From assembly GCA_029204225.1 (NCBI GenBank), contig CM055094.1, positions 70,604,252-70,668,251 on the forward strand: 64,000 bases of DNA. The letters run 5' to 3'. The notes under the pieces are model-generated. The model saw only the letters and a program-made list of their open reading frames with translations, did no database searches and was not told the DNA's origin. Position numbers and translations under genes: made by a program. This DNA comes from Diphasiastrum complanatum (taxonomy: Eukaryota; Streptophyta; Lycopodiopsida; Lycopodiales; Lycopodiaceae). Shown in pieces: positions 22,556 through 32,689 of the stretch; the stretch's first letter is position 1, and the number at the start of each line of letters is the position of its first letter.

Positions 22556-22855
22556 CCACCACTCAATCTAATCCAAACTTCAGCCTATTTAGGCATGAGA
22601 TATGACTCTCTTTTCTCTCTTTAGAGTCATATAGTCCTAAAATAGAAATATGAATACTACACTACCAAATTTGGTCCATATGGCCAAATTACATCAAATA
22701 AAGGTCATTCGGTGGGACTTAAACTCTACCACTTCTAAGACTATCTAAAAGTAGCCTTACATTACCATTTTAATGACATTCACATGTGAAACTTTTGTGG
22801 GCCATATGCACAAGTTTAGGCCTCAACTAGTCAAGAAAATAGTTGACAATTCTTA
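22556..22855 (-). repeat. Copia LTR fragment, minus orientation
   Basis: It matches 36630-36936 along its length, including TTTGACTCTCTTT/GACTCTCTTTTC, TAGTCCTAAAATAGAAATATGAA and GGGCCATATGCACAAGTTT. It ends near GTTGACAATTCTT, like the LTRs of A and of the 36.9-kb copy. It is joined to the D fragment on its left exactly as the second copy is. Confidence 0.7.
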
Positions 22856-23690
22856 CTGGACTAACAATTGTATGAGGTTGCAGACTGTCTGGACTACAAG
22901 GGCATTTGCGGTGCAAACACAGCAACAACAACAACCACAACCAGAACTATAGTTGCAGCAACGTCCAGTACCTTATCAACAAGGAAAACAAATGGAGCAA
23001 TGACCATTTCAAAGACCAATACAATATTGACAAGATGTTCCAAAGGATGTTTGTTGTTTTGTAACCAAATGGGATATAGGTATTTTAATTGTGTCCCATA
23101 TCATCAACAATTGGTCAATAATTTAGAACAAGCATTGCCTCCACCTCGGTTGAATAATTGTTTTAATGATCATAATTTGGGGCACAACCAACATCAAAAT
23201 CTTGGAGCAGGGAATGAACCAAAACAGCTAGCACCTATGCAAGTGGTAATGGTTGAAGAACCGCAATTGATATGTCGAAGTAGTCATCTTGCCATAGGAA
23301 TAAAGGAAAAACGATAAGGCAGGACATACCAGTTGAAGATTTGTGGCTAAGTACAAGCTGAACATCCAACACTGACATAAGCTAGATGGCTAAAGTTATG
23401 CAGGAGGTGTTACACCAATTGTAGCAGAATCCAATTTCTTCTTGAAAATTGGTTGATATTGTGGCTGATCAGATTGCTGACTTTGTCAACAATTGTAAGT
23501 TCCAAGTTACGATAGGGCAATTGATTCAGATTGCACCTTATTTGGCTGATTCAATATGCTCTAGGTTGTTTGGATTTTAGTGACCAGCAGAGTTACCGTC
23601 AGCACTGGTCAGTACTATTGTGCAATCAACAGAACATGATATTGTTCAGACATTGGAAATTAACATTTCAGGATCTTAATATCGGAGGTG
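22856..23690 (+). pseudogene. Gypsy GY1: Gag and start of protease, broken
   Basis: Decayed Ty3/Gypsy Gag, plus strand. There is a glutamine-rich stretch around 22915-23000, then a degenerate zinc knuckle (C-x3-C-NQMGYRYFNC near 23040-23090), a proline/asparagine-rich spacer and a VMVEEPQL segment. The equivalent of that segment occurs in GY3 on the minus strand (VVEEPPLT). It is broken by many stops. At 23690 the coding sequence is cut by the A1 insertion and resumes at 30122-30126, where the protease motif is read. Confidence 0.65.
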
Positions 23691-24345
23691 TGTGAAAAAT
23701 ACAGATCCTAAGTGGATCTAAACTCCAAGATCATTGGCTTGAATGCTTGCACTCCAAACTACATAAGCTAGGAATTGGCAACACATTCTATGCTACCTAG
23801 AATGCAAAGAACTTGATCAAAAAGCATTTATCACAAATGGAAACTTCCATAAACATCAAGTGCGGCCCAAAATAGCATTATACAGTCCATAATACATCAG
23901 CCTACCACTTTTGGAAAGCACCTAAGATCATACACAATAGCTTGAAGACAATACACACAACAATGCTCTCAATGGAGGAAGAAACAATGACAATGATCTA
24001 TTGATCTCAATGAAGCATACAAAAGGTTTCTCCAAACTGTTCTCCACGACTTCCCTACTATTTATGGATGAGGAAGATGACTCTCTCTCCTCTCTCTAGA
24101 AGGTACTTGACTCTAGATATTCCCTATATAGGAAAAATAGCTAAAAATGGCTTATATGACCAAAATACATCAAAATGGTCTCATTTTGAAGGGTATGAAG
24201 TTTGACACTTCATCATACTGAAAAAATACAGTAAATAAAAACATTGTGGCCTGGTTCACACGTGTGAAACTCTAGAACCAAAACTATTTACAATTTTAGC
24301 CAATTTAGGCCTCAAACTAGCTAGGAAATGTTGACAATTTTCACA
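23691..24345 (-). repeat. A1 3' LTR
   Basis: 655 bp. On the element's own strand it follows the GTTGAAGAGGGAG polypurine tract. The Gag-Pol stop codon overlaps its first bases (TGA at 24343-24341). Confidence 0.95.
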
Positions 24346-27300
24346 CTCCCTCTTCAACATTGGATGCTAGTTTCAACATAGTCTTTGAGCACATTCCAAG
24401 ATTAGATCTATGCATTAAATATAGGTCCTTTCCCAATGGTTTGGTGAAGATATCAGCCACACACTCCTTTGAAGAGACATGTTGAAGCTCCACCTCTTTG
24501 GCAATGACTTGATCTCTCACAAAATGGTGAGCAATCTCAATGTGCTTGCTCCTTGGATGAAAAACAGGATTGCTTGCCAAGCTTTGGGCTGAAAGGTTAT
24601 CACAAAGTATGATTGGAGTCTTCTCTGGTTCCAGCAAGTGAAGATCCAATAACATCCTCTTGATCCAAAGAATCTCCTTGGTGCATGTTGTTAATGCCTT
24701 GTACTCGGCTTCGGTGGAAGATAGAGAGATAGTTGGTTGCTTCTTTGATAGCCATGAGACCACTCCATCTCCAAGATAGATTGCAAAGGCACTTGTTGAC
24801 TTCCTATCCATTTGATCACCTGCAAAATCTGAATCTGAAAATCCACAAAGGTTAGGTGTAGTACCTCCATACAAGATGCCAAAATCTCTAGATCCCGAGA
24901 TGTATCTAAGTACTCTCTTTCCTAGCTTCCAATGAGCCTCACTAGGATCTTGCATAAATTGACTTAGTTTACCAACCACAAAGCTTAGATCAGGTCTTGT
25001 GATGGTTAACCATATAAGAGATCCTATTAGCTTTCTATAGAGAGTAATGTCCTTGAAGGATCTTTCATTACTTCTTGTAGTTAGCTTTACATTTGATTCC
25101 ATAGGAGTAGAAACAACTTTACAATCTTCCATATGAAACCTTTTTAGAATAGAGTTAACATACTTTTCTTGACATATGAATGTAGATTTAGAAGTTCTAA
25201 TAATCTCTATTCCTAAGATATAATGAAGTTTACCAAGATCTTGAATTTCAAACTCTCTTTTGAGTGCCATCTTGATTTCATCTATATCTAGATTGTTACC
25301 ACCACTTAAGATAATGTCATCAACATAGATCAAAAGTAAAGTGATATCATTTTCATTCAATCTAAAGTAGAGAGAATGATCATACTCACTCATAACAAAG
25401 TTTTGAGAAAGTAAGAAGGAATTGAGCTTAGCATACCAACTCCTTGGTGCTTGCTTTAGCCCATACAAACTCTTTTGGAAATAGCACACATGATTAGGCT
25501 CATCATGTGAAACATAGCCCTCGGGTTGCTCCATGTAAATATCTTCTTCAAGATCACCATTCAAGAAGGCATTAGTAACATCCATTTGCCACATATCCCA
25601 ATCATAAAGAGTTGCAAGAGAGATTAGGATTCGAATAGTTACCATCTTTGCCACGGGTGCAAAGGTCTCATCATAGTCAATACCATATTCTTGAGCATAC
25701 CCCTTTGCCACCAACCTTGACTTGTACTTGTTGATTGATCCATCTTGATTTGTCTTGATCTTGAAGATCCACTTACAACCAATTGCCTTCTTGTCCTTTG
25801 GAAGCTTTACCAACCTCCATGTGTTGCTTTTGATGAGTGCTTGATGCTCATGATCCATGGCTTGGATCCATTCCTTCTTTTGAATTGCTTCACCTACACA
25901 AGTTGGTTCATCAAAAGAGGTAAGAAAAGCAAAGTTAGAGTTGTCCACCACTTGCTTTCCTTTTTCATCATAGGTTAGCCTTGATGGCTTAGCCCTTTGC
26001 CTTTGAGTCTTCCTTGAAGTTTGCTTTGGAGTGGCATCTCCATCTTCATCCAAGACATCTTGCACATCATGATGATTAGTAGGCACATCAACATCAACAT
26101 CAACAACATTGGAAACATTCTCTTCATGAAAGATGACATCCCTACTTATGACAACTTTCTTTGTAGAAGGAATGTACACTTTGTAAGCCTTGCTTACTTC
26201 ACTATAGCCAACAAACACACCCTTCTTTGATGAAGGATCTTCTTTAGTTCTATCATCAAGTGTGATATTGACAAAACATGTACATCCAAAGATCCTACAA
26301 TGCTTGACACTCGGCCTTCTACCATAAAGAACCTCATGAGGAGTTTTACCATCCAAGGAAGCACTTGTCCATCTATTACATAGATAGTTAGCACATGCTA
26401 AAGCTTCCCCCCAAAAAGACTTAGCAAGATTAGCATGTAGTCTCATTGCCTTGGCACATTCACAAAGGGTTCTATTCTTCCTCTCGGCCACTCCATTCTG
26501 TTGTGGAGTCCTAGGACTAGACATCTCCCTCTTAATCCCATGTGCTATACAAAAGTCTTTGAACCTATTTGAGGTGTATTCCCCTCCATTATCAGATCTT
26601 AAGCATTTGATCTTTGTATTGAATTGGTTTTCCATTTCATTCTTGAACTTGACAAATGCAGCAAACACTTCATCCTTACTTTTAAGAAGATAGATCCAAG
26701 TATACCTACTAAAGTCATCAATGAAAGCTGCATACATCTTTGCCCCACCATTGCTAGTTGTACTAGAAGAATGAATATCAGAATGCACAAGTTGAAAAGC
26801 TTCTTTAGATCTAGAAGTAGATCTAGAATAAGCAAGTCTATGAGATTTGGACAAGGCACAATGTTCACAAACACTATTGTTTGCAACAAGACTTTTAGGG
26901 AGACCAAGAACAAGCTCTTTCTTTGCCATTACCTCCAAAGATTTGAAGTTGGGATGGCCCAACCTCTTGTGCCAAACTTCTTGGTTTGTCAATTGCTCCC
27001 TAGCCATACATCCTTCATGATTAGAGATCACACATGCATCAAGCTTGAAAAGTTTACCATGCCTCCTACCTTGAGCAATCAAGGATCCACATTTACTTAT
27101 CAAACATGCATCTCCAATGAACTCCACATCAAGTCCTTTGTCAATCATTTGACTTACACTAAGCAAATTCTTAGTGATTGAAGGAATGTACAAAACATTT
27201 TCAAGATTTGCTTTCCTATTTGTTGAAAGGGAAATAGGAATAGTGCCTATGCCTTTGATGTCACATTGACCATCATTTGCAGTGTAGATGATGTTACCTT

Positions 27301-28294
27301 CTCCCTCATAAGACAATAAGGATGTAAAGTATTCCTTATGTCTTGTCATGTGAGATGAGGCTCCACTATCAATCCACCAAGGATCATTATCATCTATGTT
27401 GGCTAACAAACTTGAAGTCATAACAAGTGATTCACATGTGTTATGTTCTTCCTCATCTATTGTAAGATTTCCTTGCCTCTCTCCTTGCTCTCTTTTCTTC
27501 TTATAACATTCATTTGCAAAATGACCTTTTATCCCACAATAAAAGCACTTGAACTTTGACTTATTGTTCTTAGTAGAAGAGGAAGAGGAAGAGTGATCAT
27601 CATGATCAAAGTTACCACCTTTGGACCATTTCCCTTTGCCTTTACCTTTGCCCTTGAATTTGCCTTTTGTGAAGAAAGCCTCTTCACCTCCACCTTGCAA
27701 GGATGCACCATCAAGCTTTGATTGCAACCTATGTTCTTCAGCCAATAAGATTTCTTGCAAGTCAACCACACTTGGCAAGACTCTTTGAATGGCAAAACTT
27801 TGCACAAGGTTAGCATGTTCATTTAGCAAACCATTCAACATAACTTGGACTATTTCACCATCTTTTATGTTCTCATCAATGCATGCTAAATCATCACTTA
27901 GGGACTTAACTCTCAAGATAAATGCATGAGCACTTTCACCCTCTCTTTGCCTACTAGAAAATATTTGTCTCCTTAGGGTCAATACCCTAGATGTGGACTT
28001 TGATTCAAAGAGCTTCTTTAAGGCATTCCATGCCTCACTTGCACTTTGACACTTTCCAACTTCCTTGAGAAGTTCATTTGTAACATTCATTTTAATGATA
28101 TGAAGAGCCCTTTTGGCCTTCTTATCAAACCTTTGTTGCTCTTGAAGTGTGAGAGGTCTCTCTTCAATTTCTGCAACTATGTCCATGAGTTCATTCAACT
28201 CAAGTAAGGACTCCATCCTCACTTTCCAAGTAGAGTAGTTTGATGAACTCAACCTTTCACTAGACTCTAGCATGATCCCACCATTGGAAGCCAT
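24341..28294 (-). CDS. A1 Gag-Pol polyprotein, intact
   Basis: A single 1317-residue polyprotein that makes the particle and all enzymes of the element. UBN2-type Gag occupies about residues 15-200. A Lys/Gly-rich linker is followed by a CCHC knuckle (C250, C253, H258, C263). The aspartic protease has D309-SGAS. Integrase has the HHCC zinc site (H442, H447, C476, C479) and catalytic D506, D568 and E604 with the Copia 35-residue D-E spacing. RT has YVDD at 990-993. RNase H has D1154/D1156 and E1195/E1197. All domains are in the Copia order. The start ATG at 28294 is the first in frame and is preceded by a 1.16-kb leader. Compared with A2 it differs at residues 43, 678, 859, 881, 939 and 1247. 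Two of the A1 residues are unusual for the family: Ser859 in KYKARLVAKG and Pro1247 in FHARSKH. Its activity may therefore be reduced. No frameshift separates Gag and Pol, as is usual in plant Copia. Confidence 0.96.
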   Translation of the reverse strand: MASNGGIMLESSERLSSSNYSTWKVRMESLLELNELMDIVAEIEERPLTLQEQQRFDKKAKRALHIIKMNVTNELLKEVGKCQSASEAWNALKKLFESKSTSRVLTLRRQIFSSRQREGESAHAFILRVKSLSDDLACIDENIKDGEIVQVMLNGLLNEHANLVQSFAIQRVLPSVVDLQEILLAEEHRLQSKLDGASLQGGGEEAFFTKGKFKGKGKGKGKWSKGGNFDHDDHSSSSSSTKNNKSKFKCFYCGIKGHFANECYKKKREQGERQGNLTIDEEEHNTCESLVMTSSLLANIDDNDPWWIDSGASSHMTRHKEYFTSLLSYEGEGNIIYTANDGQCDIKGIGTIPISLSTNRKANLENVLYIPSITKNLLSVSQMIDKGLDVEFIGDACLISKCGSLIAQGRRHGKLFKLDACVISNHEGCMAREQLTNQEVWHKRLGHPNFKSLEVMAKKELVLGLPKSLVANNSVCEHCALSKSHRLAYSRSTSRSKEAFQLVHSDIHSSSTTSNGGAKMYAAFIDDFSRYTWIYLLKSKDEVFAAFVKFKNEMENQFNTKIKCLRSDNGGEYTSNRFKDFCIAHGIKREMSSPRTPQQNGVAERKNRTLCECAKAMRLHANLAKSFWGEALACANYLCNRWTSASLDGKTPHEVLYGRRPSVKHCRIFGCTCFVNITLDDRTKEDPSSKKGVFVGYSEVSKAYKVYIPSTKKVVISRDVIFHEENVSNVVDVDVDVPTNHHDVQDVLDEDGDATPKQTSRKTQRQRAKPSRLTYDEKGKQVVDNSNFAFLTSFDEPTCVGEAIQKKEWIQAMDHEHQALIKSNTWRLVKLPKDKKAIGCKWIFKIKTNQDGSINKYKSRLVAKGYAQEYGIDYDETFAPVAKMVTIRILISLATLYDWDMWQMDVTNAFLNGDLEEDIYMEQPEGYVSHDEPNHVCYFQKSLYGLKQAPRSWYAKLNSFLLSQNFVMSEYDHSLYFRLNENDITLLLIYVDDIILSGGNNLDIDEIKMALKREFEIQDLGKLHYILGIEIIRTSKSTFICQEKYVNSILKRFHMEDCKVVSTPMESNVKLTTRSNERSFKDITLYRKLIGSLIWLTITRPDLSFVVGKLSQFMQDPSEAHWKLGKRVLRYISGSRDFGILYGGTTPNLCGFSDSDFAGDQMDRKSTSAFAIYLGDGVVSWLSKKQPTISLSSTEAEYKALTTCTKEILWIKRMLLDLHLLEPEKTPIILCDNLSAQSLASNPVFHPRSKHIEIAHHFVRDQVIAKEVELQHVSSKECVADIFTKPLGKDLYLMHRSNLGMCSKTMLKLASNVEEGV
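24346..24358 (-). other. A1 polypurine tract
   Basis: GTTGAAGAGGGAG on the minus strand, immediately next to the 3' LTR. It is the primer for plus-strand DNA synthesis and overlaps the last codons of Gag-Pol. Confidence 0.85.
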
Positions 28295-29454
28295 GATTCT
28301 AATGTTTCTTCAACTTTTAGGTTTTGTCCTAAAGCACTTAGCACTCACTTTTCTCTCAACAAATGATAGATAAAGAGATCTATGAAGATTTAGGACCCTA
28401 AAACACTTCTATCTTGAACCTAGATGGTTTCCAAGCATAGAAAGGAAGATTGAAACACATGCAACACTTTGCACACACTAAGAATGGATTACAAAATCAA
28501 ACCAACCTGAACACACTCTTGCTTAAGCTCTCAAACTTTCCAGCAAGTGACCAAATCAAGTTATGGTGTGAAGAGTTACTTGCATTCTTAGAAAATACCC
28601 AAAACTAGGATGCCAAGATTACCTAGTAATGAACAAACTTGATCAACATATGATCAACACACTAAGATATTGATTCAACCTGTAAAACCACATGTAAACC
28701 ACACTTCTAAAAGTTTATAAACTCCAGCAAGTGATAAATACAAGATTTAGAGGTGAATGAATGAGCACACTTAGTGAATCACAAGACTAGCTTCACTATC
28801 TTGTCAAATCTTGGTGTTTAGATGTAGATCTAAGATCACTTCACATGAGAATGTTCCTCAACCTGTTAAGAACCTGAAAACACACTTGCATAATGGTTAA
28901 CACCTTCCAGCAAATGCTCCAATCAAATTACATAAGGAGAGTTACTTACATGCTCAACAAAGTACACCAAAAATTATGCCAAAATTGATGACAATCTTTA
29001 CAATATGCTCTTCACAATGGAGCTTACAATATGTTCACCCAAAAAAGGGGATCTTTCATCCAAATGGGAGCTTTGCTCAGCCTTTAGGAGAATTACAACT
29101 CACTCAAAAGAGCATTTGTCATCCACTTAAGGAGAAGTTTCATCCACTTAAGGAGAGTGTTCATCCAAGAATGGAGATTGTCAACAATAGGATTGAAAAG
29201 AACATTGTTAGTATTGAATATGCACAAGCCTCACAATCACAAATGATTAGGTGTTATGATCTGATCCAAAATAGTTTCTTTTCAGCCTCTGATCTTCAAT
29301 AGACCTGAAATATGCTTTTGATCCACAAGTTCAACTCACAAAACAAAGGTTAGTAAGATTTGATCAACAAAGCAATGCAAAATCATGCTAGAACTTGATC
29401 AAACATCCAAATATCACCAAAAATGGAATACTTACTGTAAATAGAAGCCAACCA
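28295..29454 (-). other. A1 long 5' leader with diverged internal repeats
   Basis: 1160 bp between the primer site and the Gag ATG. Three diverged units of about 180 bp are visible, starting with AACCTG near 28505, 28679 and 28861. Each then has a CCAGCAAGTGA/CCAGCAAATGC block about 35-50 bp later, and the first and third share GAGTTACTTGCAT/GAGTTACTTACAT. A 108-codon frame runs antisense (28976-29302) with CATCCACTTAAGGAGA repeats. It is conserved in A2, but both copies are so similar that this proves little. Confidence 0.75.
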
Positions 29455-29466
29455 GCTCTGATACCA
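29455..29466 (-). other. A1 primer binding site
   Basis: TGGTATCAGAGC on the minus strand, complementary to the 3' end region of initiator tRNA-Met as in many plant Copia elements. It abuts the 5' LTR with no spacer. Confidence 0.9.
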
Positions 29467-30121
29467 TGTGAAAAATACAGATCCTAAGTGGATCTAAACT
29501 CCAAGATCATTGGCTTGAATGCTTGCACTCCAAACTACATAAGCTAGGAATTGGCAACACATTCTATGCTACCTAGAATGCAAAGAACTTGATCAAAAAG
29601 CATTTATCACAAATGGAAACTTCCATAAACATCAAGTGCGGCCCAAAATAGCATTATACAGTCCATAATACATCAGCCTACCACTTTTGGAAAGCACCTA
29701 AGATCATACACAATAGCTTGAAGACAATACACACAACAATGCTCTCAATGGAGGAAGAAACAATGACAATGATCTATTGATCTCAATGAAGCATACAAAA
29801 GGTTTCTCCAACCTGTTCTCCACGACTTCCCTACTATTTATGGATGAGGAAGATGACTCTCTCTCCTCTCTCTAGAAGGTACTTGACCCTAGATATTCCC
29901 TATATAGGAAAAATAGCTAAAAATGGCTTATATGACCAAAATACATCAAAATGGTCTCATTTTGAAGGGTATGAAGTTTGACACTTCATCATACTGAAAA
30001 AATACAGTAAATAAAAACATTGTGGCCTGGTTCACACGTGTGAAACTCCAGAACCAAAACTATTTACAATTTTAGCCAATTTAGGCCTCAAACTAGCTAG
30101 GAAATGTTGACAATTTTCACA
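29467..30121 (-). repeat. A1 5' LTR
   Basis: 655 bp, followed on the plus strand by the target duplication AGGTG. It should carry the element promoter; see the TATA-like site. Confidence 0.95.
29897..29910 (-). promoter_or_regulatory. TATA-like element in the A1 5' LTR
   Basis: The minus strand reads TTCCTATATAGGGA. It is the only clear TATA-type box in the LTR and is correctly oriented. Transcription would start 25-35 bp further left. CT-rich stretches (GAGAGAGGAGAGAGAG on the minus strand) follow just downstream of it. A Y-patch or GAGA role is a guess. Confidence 0.5.
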
Positions 30122-31150
30122 AGGTGTACATATTGATGGTGGAGTAGGGGTGGATATTACCTCTGAGAAAACGTACAATAAATTGAAAAATATACCATTT
30201 TAGAAAAGCCAACTTGTCATCCGAATACACGGGATTCTCTAGTGGGGGAAATTCGGAAGGTTCTGGTAAGCATTGAAGGATTGAAGTTCTTATTGAATTT
30301 TGTGGTCATGAGGCTGCCTACATGAGCGGATGTGTATTTTGTTCTTTTGAGAAGACCCTAGTTATGACCTGTAAAGTTGTGCATGACTAGACAACATGAA
30401 TTGTTATCTGTTAGAGGCAGAGGACCCTAGTACCTACAATGGATTATCCATTGATACCTTTGCAACCGAATGAACCATATCAAAGGTGGTTTAGATTTTG
30501 TTGGGAAGATTAACCCACCATCCAAGAATGGTCATCAATACGTTGTGGTAGCCATAGATTATGTGACCAAGTGGGCGGAGGTGAAAGCTTTGCGTGATAA
30601 CACAACTAAATCCAATCGAGTATCTTAGGAAAGCAGGTGCTAGAGAGAGGGGGCTCCTGGCATGATTTTTTACAATCGACATTCTGGGCTAATCGCACTA
30701 CTTACAAGATATCCATAGGTTTTACACCCTTCAAATTGGTTTATGGTGTGGATGCTTTGATGCCTTACGAATTGGTTTTGCCAACTTTGTGGGTACATGC
30801 TACTCATAATTTATGGCCGGAATGAGATGCTACGAGAGTGATTACATGTTTTGGAGAAGTTGGAAGAACCCCGTGGGTATGCTTATTGGCGAAACTGGAT
30901 AGCTAGACAACATCAAGCTACAATGATTTTTTGTGGTTAGTGATGTAACTCATGTATGAGTAACATGTCATTGAGTTTTTAGAGAATTATATTAGTGGTT
31001 ATTCTTTTGAGACCAAGATTTCTTCATTTTGGAGAAGATCTGTATCTGATCTTTATGATTGGGATTTTTATGAGGTTCAGAGAATTTTATTTTCTGAATT
31101 CATGATTACGATTTGGGGTTCATAAGTCTGGAAGGGAGTACTATTCAGTT
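30122..31150 (+). pseudogene. Gypsy GY1: protease and integrase remnants
   Basis: Right-hand continuation of GY1 after A1. It opens with an aspartic protease-like GGVHIDGGVGVDI (near 30122-30165). RT and RNase H are missing or beyond recognition. An integrase core follows around 30490-30600 (GLDFVGKINPPSKNGHQYVV, IDYVTKWAE) and a later integrase segment at 30655-30825 with FWANRTTYKISIGFTPFKLVYG. Stops and frameshifts occur throughout. The combination Gag, protease and integrase with the ID-x-VTKWAE motif is Ty3/Gypsy. Confidence 0.8.
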
Positions 31151-31169
31151 ATGTAATATGATCTTTTGT

Positions 31170-31517
31170 GAGGAAGAAATGGACGAGGATAATGTGCCAA
31201 GGCGACCTTGCCAACATCGACCCTAGGCCAGTGACGCGACAATTGAGAAAGAGTTTGGTGAACCTATGAATTTTCAAGAGCTAATAAGGATTCATCAACA
31301 AGATATGATGGACAGGGAAAGAGAAGAGTTGCGGGATTTTGCGGTCTGGAACAGGGACTACATGTTGTTTGGAATCAATGTTGTGTTACTCTTAGTCAAT
31401 GGATTATTGGTATTCATTATGGTATCCTTCATCGCAGATATTGTGCACAACATTTTCGGATACTTGTTATACTACATTTATGGATTATCTTTTTGGTTGA
31501 TAACCAGAACATTATGA
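31170..31517 (+). other. Small membrane-protein-like frame downstream of GY1 integrase
   Basis: I do not recognise this product. A continuous plus-strand frame enters from about 31170, has one stop near 31225 and runs through ATG 31266 to TGA 31517. The 83-codon part starts with a charged stretch (IHQQDMMDREREELRDF) that could form a short coiled coil. It then has a long hydrophobic region that could span a membrane once or twice. Some plant Gypsy elements carry an extra frame after pol. No signal peptide or glycosylation pattern supports an envelope call. Confidence 0.3.
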
Positions 31518-31520
31518 GTT

Positions 31521-32233
31521 GAATACTCCTAGTTGTCAATTTGATAATTACACTTCATTCAGTCATTAGAATTTAAATTATTGGGAATGTTTGTGTTATG
31601 AAATTAAAAAAAAAAATTGTGAAAGTAGGAAAAAAGGAATTAATGATGGGAAAAAAGAAAACTCAAGGACAATCTAACAGTACTGCTAACATGGTTTTGC
31701 AATATTATTGAAATTAAATTTTTACATTTTAAACGTTATTGTAATTAGAAGTTACAATGTTGAGGAAGAATATTAAGTTTTGCGGTGGTAATATTTTATG
31801 GTTATTGGCAAAGTGTTATGTTACGGTATTGCGATTTTAAAATTAATAGTAGTTGAAGTGTTTAAAAAATCGGCGGATACAAAGAGTATGACAATTGTAT
31901 ATTGACGTGTGGTACAGAGGAAGTTACTGCCACAATCCTCAATGAGTTTAAGATTACATTACAAAAGGGTTATGTCATTAAAACAATTAATACTGAAATT
32001 AATTAATCTCTTACGAAAATGGTAGAATACGTGTCCTCTTTTCCGGTGGTGTTAGGGGAGCTACTTATTAGCTATGAGTCTTAGGATAGATTAAAAGAAA
32101 AACTCTATTTTAAGGATGCACTTTGCGAGTGATGTTGATGTTTTTCTGGTGAGTTGAGCGACAATTGCAAATACGATTGTGTTTGGGTTAGAATTCTATC
32201 TATTTACAATCTTTTGTATTAACGACGACTACT
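31521..32233. other. AT-rich unassigned stretch
   Basis: No supported feature. It may include GY1 3' untranslated or LTR sequence, but no terminal repeat pair is visible. Confidence 0.35.
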
Positions 32234-32548
32234 ATGGCAATGGGGGGGAAGTTACCTAAATTCATAAGTCGAACCAAAGTTAATATCAGTTTGATTCAAA
32301 CCCATTTGGGTGAATTGAGGCTGGAACATTTGATGCATTTTCGCCCTAATAGGGTATTTGAGGATGCAGCTGCAAAATTTGTTGTCAATTTTGGAGTTGT
32401 TGTGAATGGAAAATTTTCTACAAAGGTTCAAAATGTTAACATAGAAATCACGGAAGTTAATGTAGGTCCAAATGATCTTTGCATTACAATTGATACTTTC
32501 AACATGCACATAGTCATCACACACCATGCACTGCTCTACATGTCATAA
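32234..32548 (+). other. Open frame of 104 codons, unidentified
   Basis: It starts at ATG 32234 after a purine-rich stretch and ends TAA. Composition is plausible for a soluble beta-rich protein, but there is no motif I can name. The antisense frame is nearly as long, which is typical of chance openness in low-GC DNA. I list it only because nothing else explains the stretch. Confidence 0.2.
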
Positions 32549-32689
32549 TTGGAGTACTTGGGCCCTCTCAAGTTATTAATTATATATCTGGATTTGACTT
32601 GAATATTGCAGCATAACCAATAATCTCGAACACTAAAATGTTGAATATCAAATCAAAATTTATTCTAGGTACTCAATTTGAAGCGTAGA

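Larger units (their letters stand above)
23691..30121 (-). mobile_element. Copia A1, complete LTR retrotransposon
   Basis: A complete minus-strand Ty1/Copia element of 6431 bp. It has two 655-bp LTRs beginning TGTGAAAAAT and ending TTTTCACA, a 5-bp target duplication AGGTG (23686-23690 and 30122-30126), a primer site, a polypurine tract and one uninterrupted Gag-Pol frame. The two LTRs differ at three positions that I can see (near 24037, 24111 and 24287 in the left copy), which implies a young insertion. It sits inside the Gypsy GY1 protease region. A second copy, A2, lies 30.7 kb to the right. Confidence 0.97.

Noticed and set aside
26624-27181. A 185-codon plus-strand frame inside A1 (and its equal at 57359-57916)
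   Set aside because: It is antisense to the intact Gag-Pol and is a by-product of its codon usage; it is identical in both copies only because the copies are young.
29455-29466. Part of a tRNA gene (initiator Met-like sequence)
   Set aside because: Only the short primer complement is present; there is no cloverleaf or A/B box around it or around the other primer sites.
31266-31517. Envelope-like protein call for the small hydrophobic frame
   Set aside because: No signal peptide, cleavage site or glycosylation pattern, and too short; only a neutral description is supported.
32234-32548. A genuine small host gene
   Set aside because: No motif, and a long antisense frame is equally open; kept only as an unidentified frame with low confidence.
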